Positions 10,470 through 16,357 of a DNA stretch of 16,357 nt are shown here, one piece after another (position 1 is the stretch's first letter; every line of letters begins with the position of its first letter). The position numbers were made by a program, and so were the translations under genes. Source of the DNA: Porodaedalea pini (taxonomy: Eukaryota; Basidiomycota; Agaricomycetes; Hymenochaetales; Hymenochaetaceae); contig NBAY01000187.1 in assembly GCA_002794775.1 (NCBI GenBank), positions 1 through 16,357 on the forward strand, in the 5' to 3' direction. The notes under the pieces were generated by a model that saw nothing but the letters and a program-made list of their open reading frames with translations, was not told the origin of the DNA and searched no databases.

Positions 10470-11010
10470 AACATACAGTACTTTTTTTGTCCCGGATTTT
10501 TCTCCAATTTTTTTTCATATTCAGTTAGGACACCATCTAATGAGTACACCTGCAAAGTTATATTAAAATTGTTAGTGTAGTTAACAAGCAAAAAATTTGA
10601 CAAGGAGGAGGGGAACATGTTGAAGTGACTTACCTAATTCAGACATTACAGCCATTTTCATAAGTCCTGCGACATGTGCATGTCACGTGAAGTGAGCCGC
10701 GTCAGAGCCAAAGTGTCGAAGAATTAGAATGAATGCCTATTTTCTCTGTGAATTCTGCACAGTACCTGCTCATTAAGTACTCAAAAAAAAGGCACGGTTC
10801 TCAGGAGAAGAAATATGTAAAATAGGAAGCAATAAATTGATTGTATAGGCGGGTGGAGATCAAACAAGTGCAGCTGGTCTGTTCTCTCACCCATTTCCAC
10901 TGAGATTCAAAAATTATGGCTCCCCTACATCTACCTATAAAATTCTATACATATTCCTACCGGAACTCGGCCCTATGTTCAGGAGGGCCTATAGTGAACC
11001 CTTCTCTATA
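10470..11010. other. AT-rich subtelomeric spacer without recognisable genes
   Basis: Directly after the truncated oxidoreductase the base composition becomes AT-rich with several A and T homopolymers. I see no conserved coding segment, RNA gene or tandem repeat here. It marks the switch from gene-bearing to repeat-bearing subtelomere. Confidence 0.6.
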
Positions 11011-11573
11011 CCGTCTGCCGTCTGCCTCCCGTCTGCCTCCGTCTGCCTCCGTCTGCAGCCCTCTGCAGCCCTCTGCTGACCCTCTACGGCCATTTGCTGG
11101 TGTCTGCCACCTTTTAAAGGTGTCTGGCAGTGCTTACTAGCTGTTTACCACCATCTGCCAACTATCTGCTGCGATCTGTCAACTGTCTGCCAACTGCCTG
11201 CCATTGTCTGCCTCCATCTGCAGCCATCTGCTGGTGTCTGCTACCTTTTGTAGGTGTTTAACAGTATCTGCTAGCTATCTGTGATCTTCTACCAGTGTCT
11301 GCTAACTGTCTGCCATCATCTGCCTACCATCTGGCACTATTTATAGTCATCTGCTACTGTCTGCCATTATCTATTATTGTCTGCTAATATCTGCTAGCAT
11401 CTACTGGTGATCTGTCATCATCTGCTAGTGTCTGGCAACATCTGCTAGCCATCTATCATGATCTGTCACTATCTACAGTTATTTGCTGGCCATCTACCAC
11501 TATCTGTCTCCTATCTGCTATCATCTGCCAACTATCTGCTATTATGTACCATTATCTGCCAACATCTGCCTCC
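11011..11573. repeat. Degenerate TCTGCYA minisatellite, period about 10-11 bp
   Basis: The core TCTGC(C/T)(A/G/T) recurs about fifty times over 560 bp with spacings mostly of 10-11 bp, as in atctgctagc atctactggt gatctgtcat. The left end is more regular and GC-rich (gtctgcctcc units around 11020-11060), and copies become more diverged and AT-rich to the right. No long open frame runs through it in a way that suggests protein. The array seems noncoding. Confidence 0.85.
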
Positions 11574-12000
11574 ATTGTATATCAGAAGTAAACTTTCCTT
11601 TTTAGGGAGAGCCTGTGCCCAATGGAAAGACATTCTATATTAGGAAAGATGTACTTTTTGACAAATTCACTGTTAAACATTTTCTACCAGAGTTACTGAC
11701 CTATTACCGACCCATTATCAGAAAGATACTATAGTTACTAGCTGGTTACTAGTGAGTTACCAGTGACTGATGACATTCTGATGACTTATTAATATAATAT
11801 ATGTATGACATGTCACTAGATGTGAAATTTGATGCTGATTCCAAATATGATATTTATTTAGTATTATTTGTACACAGTGAGGCACAAAATTAAAAATACT
11901 CAACCAAATGGGAGTCTAAAAAATATTTTTAGATACTATTAGAAAGGAATTTTTGAGCTGAATGTGAATGTAAATGTAGCTTGACAAGAACTAAACTTTT
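11574..12000. other. AT-rich spacer with a few GTTACTAG-like units
   Basis: This is low-complexity AT-rich DNA. Around 11690-11775 there is a short run of related words (gttactgac, gttactagc, gttactagt, gttaccagt), which looks like a small degenerate tandem array. Nothing coding is recognisable in the rest. Confidence 0.5.
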
Positions 12001-12480
12001 TAGTAAGTTATTTGAATTTAGTTGTAAGACAGTAACTGATTAGTAAGAGATGAGTGATGAGTGAGAAAGAGTGTGTGATGGTGAGTGATAGCAAATAGGT
12101 TAATATGTAGATAGTAAGAGTGAGTGCTAAGAAGTGAGTTGAGAGATTATGTGTAGAGAGTGAGTAAGTAAAGTGAAAAGATAGAAAAGAAGATATAGCA
12201 TAAAGTTGTATAAGATAATAAAATAAAAAGATTGTGTGATGTGATAAGATAGATAGATATATGAAGAGATGAGTGAAAAGTAAGCAGAGTTTATGTGTAA
12301 AAAGAAAAATAAGACAGAGAGTGATGATATAAGACAAAGTATATGAAAGACAAAGTGAAGCAAGTGAGAAGTGAGTGTAGTGCCGAGTTTTTATAATGAT
12401 GACAAAGAAAAGAAGGAATGACATGAGTGAGACAATGAGAGTGAGATAAGCCAAGAATTTATAATGACAAGTATGACATA
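12001..12480. repeat. Cytosine-poor, purine-biased low-complexity tract
   Basis: Over about 480 bp the plus strand is nearly lacking C (roughly 1 base in 20), while words such as gagtga, gtgagtga and agtaag recur. The opposite strand reads as an artificial hydrophobic frame, an effect of composition. The strand bias is the notable property; I see no gene. Confidence 0.7.
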
Positions 12481-12849
12481 AAGATTAGGGTGGTTGTATT
12501 TCAATCCACTGAGAGCGAAAACCTGCAGATAACAGGTGGGGGTTAGTGGAACCGCTCACCTACCTGTTTCGCTTTATAGCTCTTCAGATCTGCATAGTAA
12601 TTGTCAGTTTGTCATCGGGCCCCGGTCGACGCGTCAGCGTTTCCGACTCGGAGCGGGCTTTATCATCTTGTATGTCATATGTGCTTACTTTTTCCCACAC
12701 GGCCTCCACCGGCCTTGCTATTTTGGGTTAAAGTGCTAAATTAATCAGCCGGATCATGATCCGCCTACCTTCTATCGTTACCATCACCGAGATCACCGCC
12801 GAGAACACCGGGATCAGTCTTCTTCTGATCCGAGATCACCGAGTACCTT
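12481..12849. other. GC-richer block with small palindrome and hairpin
   Basis: The composition shifts abruptly away from the C-poor tract near 12.5 kb. The block contains a perfect 14-nt palindrome CGGATCATGATCCG at 12750-12763 and a hairpin with stem GGATCAG/CTGATCC (12811-12817 with 12825-12831, 7-nt loop). The word gagatcaccg occurs on both sides of the hairpin. No protein similarity is recognised; it could be the remnant of an older element inserted at the end. Confidence 0.45.
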
Positions 12850-12899
12850 GTTAGGACTTTAGGGTTCGGCTAGGCTAGGTTAGGATGGGGTAGGGTTAG
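12850..12899 (+). repeat. Degenerate internal telomere-like repeat, block 1
   Basis: This stretch of variants of TTAGGG (ttagga, ctttagggtt, ggctaggctaggttagga, ggggtagggttag) has its G-rich strand on the plus strand, the same orientation as the terminal telomere. It is best read as a buried former chromosome end. Confidence 0.75.
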
Positions 12900-12954
12900 C
12901 TGATAACATTAATATTAGCATACGACTTAAATGGGTATTTAGTCCATAGTGCTT

Positions 12955-12984
12955 ACGGTTAGGTTAGGCTAGGTTAGGGTAGTT
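12955..12984 (+). repeat. Degenerate internal telomere-like repeat, block 2 at the inner side of the retroelement
   Basis: About 30 bp of GGTTAGGTTAGGCTAGGTTAGGG-type variants lie in telomere orientation, separated from block 1 by about 55 bp of AT-rich sequence. It lies about 245 bp past the reverse-transcriptase stop codon, where the 3' end of a telomere-primed element would join telomeric DNA. Confidence 0.75.
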
Positions 12985-13229
12985 TGTGTCCTAGAAAACC
13001 TCGGTTAATACCGTCTGTTACTCATCTCAGTAACCAAAGCACCTACAAGATGTGATGACGCTACAGAATAGCTTTTCGACAAACGCGCTCATATTCTCCA
13101 GCTCTGTTTTTCCAGAGTTAAGAAGTACTCCGCAGCGAGACCAGCCACACCACCAGCCTCATGCCATGTTTCAGGCCTTATTGGTATCTAGTGGGCGCCT
13201 ATCAAGCCCGAGAAACGACCGCTCTCCAG

Positions 13230-16223
13230 TCAAGAACCGGAGCGCCACGTAAGTCTACTTGGGGACCCCTGTCGATTAACTGTATAGTCCTTTTCTAAAC
13301 TATCCAGCTCCATATAGGAGGTGTCAAAAGAACCAGGTTTTTCGACAAGAACAGGTTTACGCACTTCTGGAATTTCTTCTTCATCAAAGGCGTGGGAGTC
13401 CAGCTCCTCTAATACCGTCTTTTTCCAAAGACTTGCTAGGTCAAGCAGATTACGAGTGCGTTTGCGACTCGTAATTAGCCGACGATTCATTATGTCTAGC
13501 TTACGCACATCAGGGATTTCAGTGACATTTCCCTCAGCCGACTCAAGACGCAACACTCGGTCACGCCCTGGAAAGCCAAGGTCGTCAGCTGACTCCGCCT
13601 GAGGTGGAGGGAATTCAGGAAATTTGAATTCCCCGCGTTCGGCTCTTTCGAGCCACTCGCGCCAGTAATTGAATATGGTATTAGAGAGTTCTGTAGCATT
13701 AAAGTAATTCCATACGGTGTTATATTCGGTCTTAAGTACTAGAACTTCTGCGTGGGCACGTTGCGCTGTGTTAAGGCGCTTGTTCCATCGTTCAGTAATA
13801 TTGTTCTTAAGCCAGGTTAAAACATAATCCGACGGATAACCGCGCTTGATATAAAGGGCTACTAATCCCTTCATTGCATCATCGTAGTGTTGACGTGTAC
13901 TACTTAGTGTGGCTAACCGGGACATTTCACCAATAAACGTTCCTCTTTTGACGTCTAAAGGATGGTGTGATATCCATGGAATTCTTTCTTGATGGTTCCG
14001 CATTTTGCGATATGGCATATGTTGTAGACGTCGACCGCCGTCGATGTAAATACACATGTCTAGGAACACCTGGTAGGATTCAGATGCGGACCATTCAATC
14101 ACACAGCCATCGAATTTAATGGTGTTTTGCATTATAGTAAGCGCTTCTTGTTCACTTGAAGCGTAAACAATACCAATACAATCATCGATGTATCTCCCGT
14201 AAAAAGGTATTAAGGGATGTTTCATGACATTGGCTTGTTCTTCAAAATACCAACCATACAAATTAGCAAGGTCGGGTGAGTCAGCGACACCCATAGCGAG
14301 GCCGCGTAACTGAAGATACAATTTATCTTGAAACTGTGTGATCAGCTCAGTGTTTCCTACAAACATACACCTTTGGAAATGCCGTTGCAAAATTTGTGAA
14401 CGCCTCTCATGTAGGTCTTTATTATTCCACCAATAATGCATTAAATACATATTATAAACCTTTTCTAAGCATGATGCTAAGGGTATATTGGGGTAAAAAG
14501 CTACAACGTCGCCGGTAACAATGAAGAATCGACGACCAGGTTGTAATTTGAGCTGACTAAATTTTATCGCCAAGTCTTTGGACCCATGAATAATGGTAGG
14601 CGCCGATTGAATAATCGGTTTTAGTTTTTTAGAAACGTACTTAGCACAGGGGTTCATTACTGCAGAATGACAAGGTATGATAGGACGCATTTTAACCGGT
14701 TCCTTGTGTATTTTGGGGATACCGTAAAACGTAGGGATCACATGCTTTTCCCCGTGAGGTGTTACTTTAGATCGCAAAAACTCAGCGAGGGTTCCCTCCT
14801 GTATTAATTCCAGATAATTCTCAGCTATATCTGCGAGACTTATAATCTCAGTACATTTCTTGTTTAGAATAATATCGGCGTCAAATTGACTTAGTAACTT
14901 ATAGTCGCTCGTATTTCCGAGGATTTCTAAACATTTATCTATGAGCCAGGTACGCTCTGACACCGCTATCCCTAAATTCTTATCTGTCATTGTGACAACA
15001 TATTTATGCGTCACTAAGAATTCTTGGATATGGCGAGGAGACGGATTGAGCGGTTTAAAGTAATTCGTTTCACTTTCGTCCGGGATATTGGCGATCGTTT
15101 TATTTACGAAGCGCCGTCCGGCGACGAGGCCAAGTTCCAAATATTGCGGTAAAATGGGTGCTTTCTTATTAGTAAGAGGTTTTCGCACGTCATAATCAGG
15201 ATCATAGAATTGATTATTGCCATCAAAGGAAAATTTCAACCGCCATCTGAGACGTCGTTGAAAGTCTTGCCACGCTTCAGTAATTAATTTCTTATTGCGT
15301 GGTTGGTAGAACATAAATTTCATACCGACTGAGAGTTGATGGGCTATTTCATCAGGCAGATTCACACCAGGAGAACGATGAACACTATCTTTAAATTGGG
15401 ATGCCGCTACAATATCAAACGGTGTATTTAAAATAATTATATTAATCGCCTGGGGAATAGGGACTGTAAGCAACCAGTCTGGAATGGTATGAGGGAAACC
15501 GTACCTAAAACCGGTCATTCGGCTTTCGCCTTTCCCTTTCCCTTTCCACTGCCGCCCTCCTTCAAGTTGTTGGAGGGGAGATTCTTCGCACCCTTGGTCG
15601 CCTTGGGAAGGCGGCGCTTGCCCTTTCCGAGCGGGGGAGGCGTGTAAGACGCCGCTTCTGCTTGAACCTGTTTTGAGGTAGAAGACTTCGCTTTCGGCTT
15701 CTGCTTGCCGTCTGCTTTCTGTAAGAGCAGAACCAGAGCCAACATCAGTAAAAACCGGTGTTGACCCTGAGCCTGACCTTACCTTTCCCTTGTTAGGGGT
15801 CTTCATGTTCTTGAGCCGCGTTGAGACTGCTTTGTCGATCATAGATTGGATCGACGGGCCTGGCTTAGTGGCATCGGCCATCTCAACGTCGGCATCGCGG
15901 TGTATCGCCTTCTTCTTCTGCTCCTTCTCACGAGTTTGGAATTCGCGTGCATTCACAATGGAGATGACGCGGAAGGCGTACGTGACGCAATCGCATAGCA
16001 CATCGTCCGCCAGTTTTTGCGCAGCGATATTGTCACCCCAGCCTACAAGTTCAACTTCGCCCTGGGCGCCTTTGTTGAAAATCGGGAGTTTGGTCGACGA
16101 GATTAACTCGTGCGCCCTGTTAGTCACAATGGGCTGTAACTCCGCGACTAAGCTCTTGTAGTCAAGGGCCGCCTCTAGGAAAGTGACGTCATCCTTCTTG
16201 GCCCTAATGGACTCAGAGAGAGA
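13230..16223 (-). CDS. Penelope-like reverse transcriptase, endonuclease-lacking telomere-associated (Coprina-like) element, 5'-truncated
   Basis: One uninterrupted frame. Numbering below counts from the GTG at 16127; the first in-frame ATG is only at 15881 (residue 83), and the frame stays open upstream into the telomere, so the true 5' end is missing. RT landmarks: TDKNLG (D382), FYGIPKIHKEPVKMRPIIP (about 467-485), motif A GDVVAFYPN (D540), motif B LRGLAMGVADSPDLANL (about 607), motif C YIDD (646-649; 14181-14192), a Penelope-type block WISHHPLDVKRG (about 717) and thumb word RGYPSDYV (762). The YIDD and motif A aspartates are intact, so catalysis is plausible. A Lys/Ser-rich low-complexity N-terminal part (about 70-210) precedes the RT and a roughly 190-residue C-terminal extension follows. 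No GIY-YIG endonuclease is visible, as in Athena/Coprina elements, which prime at telomere ends. It could instead be a cellular rvt gene, but the telomere contact argues against that. The 3' UTR probably runs to about 12985. Confidence 0.88.
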   Translation of the reverse strand, partial: SLSESIRAKKDDVTFLEAALDYKSLVAELQPIVTNRAHELISSTKLPIFNKGAQGEVELVGWGDNIAAQKLADDVLCDCVTYAFRVISIVNAREFQTREKEQKKKAIHRDADVEMADATKPGPSIQSMIDKAVSTRLKNMKTPNKGKVRSGSGSTPVFTDVGSGSALTESRRQAEAESEVFYLKTGSSRSGVLHASPARKGQAPPSQGDQGCEESPLQQLEGGRQWKGKGKGESRMTGFRYGFPHTIPDWLLTVPIPQAINIIILNTPFDIVAASQFKDSVHRSPGVNLPDEIAHQLSVGMKFMFYQPRNKKLITEAWQDFQRRLRWRLKFSFDGNNQFYDPDYDVRKPLTNKKAPILPQYLELGLVAGRRFVNKTIANIPDESETNYFKPLNPSPRHIQEFLVTHKYVVTMTDKNLGIAVSERTWLIDKCLEILGNTSDYKLLSQFDADIILNKKCTEIISLADIAENYLELIQEGTLAEFLRSKVTPHGEKHVIPTFYGIPKIHKEPVKMRPIIPCHSAVMNPCAKYVSKKLKPIIQSAPTIIHGSKDLAIKFSQLKLQPGRRFFIVTGDVVAFYPNIPLASCLEKVYNMYLMHYWWNNKDLHERRSQILQRHFQRCMFVGNTELITQFQDKLYLQLRGLAMGVADSPDLANLYGWYFEEQANVMKHPLIPFYGRYIDDCIGIVYASSEQEALTIMQNTIKFDGCVIEWSASESYQVFLDMCIYIDGGRRLQHMPYRKMRNHQERIPWISHHPLDVKRGTFIGEMSRLATLSSTRQHYDDAMKGLVALYIKRGYPSDYVLTWLKNNITERWNKRLNTAQRAHAEVLVLKTEYNTVWNYFNATELSNTIFNYWREWLERAERGEFKFPEFPPPQAESADDLGFPGRDRVLRLESAEGNVTEIPDVRKLDIMNRRLITSRKRTRNLLDLASLWKKTVLEELDSHAFDEEEIPEVRKPVLVEKPGSFDTSYMELDSLEKDYTVNRQGSPSRLTWRSGS

Positions 16224-16357
16224 TAGGGTTAGGGTTAGGGTTAGGCTTAGGCTTAGGGTTAGGCTAGGGTTAGGCTTAGGGTTAGGGTTAGGGTTAGGGT
16301 TAGGGTTAGGCTTAGGGTTAGGGTTAGGGTTAGGGTTAGGGTTAGGGTTAGGGTTAG
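16224..16357 (+). repeat. Chromosome-end telomere, (TTAGGG)n with TTAGGC variants
   Basis: 134 bp of hexamer repeats reach the window edge with the G-rich strand running 5'->3' outward, so the right edge is a true chromosome end. Five TTAGGC units and two shortened TAGGG units occur, mostly in the inner half; the outer part is nearly pure TTAGGG, as expected for telomerase-refreshed termini. The repeats abut the retroelement reading frame directly. Confidence 0.97.

Noticed and set aside
11011..11573. CRISPR-like repeat array
   Set aside because: Units are short, degenerate and without unique spacers, and the genome is eukaryotic.
12008..12454. A 148-codon minus-strand frame rich in hydrophobic residues, resembling a membrane protein
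   Set aside because: It lies wholly in the C-poor low-complexity tract; the hydrophobic string follows from the base composition and has no conserved features.
15515..16161. Other frames overlapping the N-terminal part of the RT
   Set aside because: They are shadows of the long RT frame in a Lys/Gly-rich segment with no independent conserved motif.
12850..16223. Hammerhead ribozyme of the kind reported in some Penelope-like elements
   Set aside because: I looked for CTGATGA followed by a GAAA box on both strands near the element ends. The only CTGATGA seen, near 15350, is inside the coding region without the rest of the motif.

Overview
This window is the end of a chromosome from a filamentous basidiomycete, most likely an Agaricomycete. 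The right edge is a G-rich (TTAGGG)n telomere running 5'->3' off the end. The genes have many short introns of about 47-67 nt, and the protein fragments read like basidiomycete versions of conserved eukaryotic proteins. These identifications rest on family knowledge; no database search was run.

Layout, left to right: (1) 1-4835 holds three 26S proteasome genes: RPN7 (minus strand, cut by the left edge), RPN6 (plus) and RPT4 (minus). (2) 4983-9297 holds a long minus-strand gene with ankyrin, RCC1, BTB and BACK-like regions, of the kind of inhibitor of Bruton tyrosine kinase (IBTK), a CUL3 ubiquitin-ligase adaptor. All four genes are visibly broken by in-frame stops and/or frameshifts, yet they keep their introns. 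They are therefore unprocessed (DNA-level) pseudogenes, probably a decaying subtelomeric copy of a ubiquitin-proteasome gene neighbourhood. (3) 9710-about 10469 is the front half of an FAD-dependent (DAO-type) oxidoreductase. Its known part is undamaged, but it stops being recognisable at about 10.39 kb. (4) 10.47-12.85 kb is gene-free subtelomeric DNA: AT-rich sequence, a degenerate TCTGCYA-type minisatellite of about 10-11 bp period, a strongly cytosine-poor strand-asymmetric tract, and a more GC-rich block with small palindromes. (5) 12.85-12.98 kb carries two blocks of degenerate telomere-like repeats in the same orientation as the real telomere. (6) 13230-16223 is one long uninterrupted minus-strand reading frame for a Penelope-like reverse transcriptase without a visible GIY-YIG endonuclease, matching the telomere-associated Coprina type of basidiomycetes. 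(7) 16224-16357 is the terminal telomere.

The end has a coherent logic. The retroelement points with its 3' end inward and its 5' end to the telomere, as expected if its RNA was reverse-transcribed from the exposed G-strand 3' end. Its 5' end has no start ATG and reads without a stop straight into the telomeric repeats, so it is 5'-truncated and was then capped by telomere repeats. Relic telomere sequence lies on its inner side, about 245 bp past the stop codon. The end therefore seems to have been extended by alternating retroelement addition and telomere-repeat addition over an older subtelomere of decaying duplicated genes.
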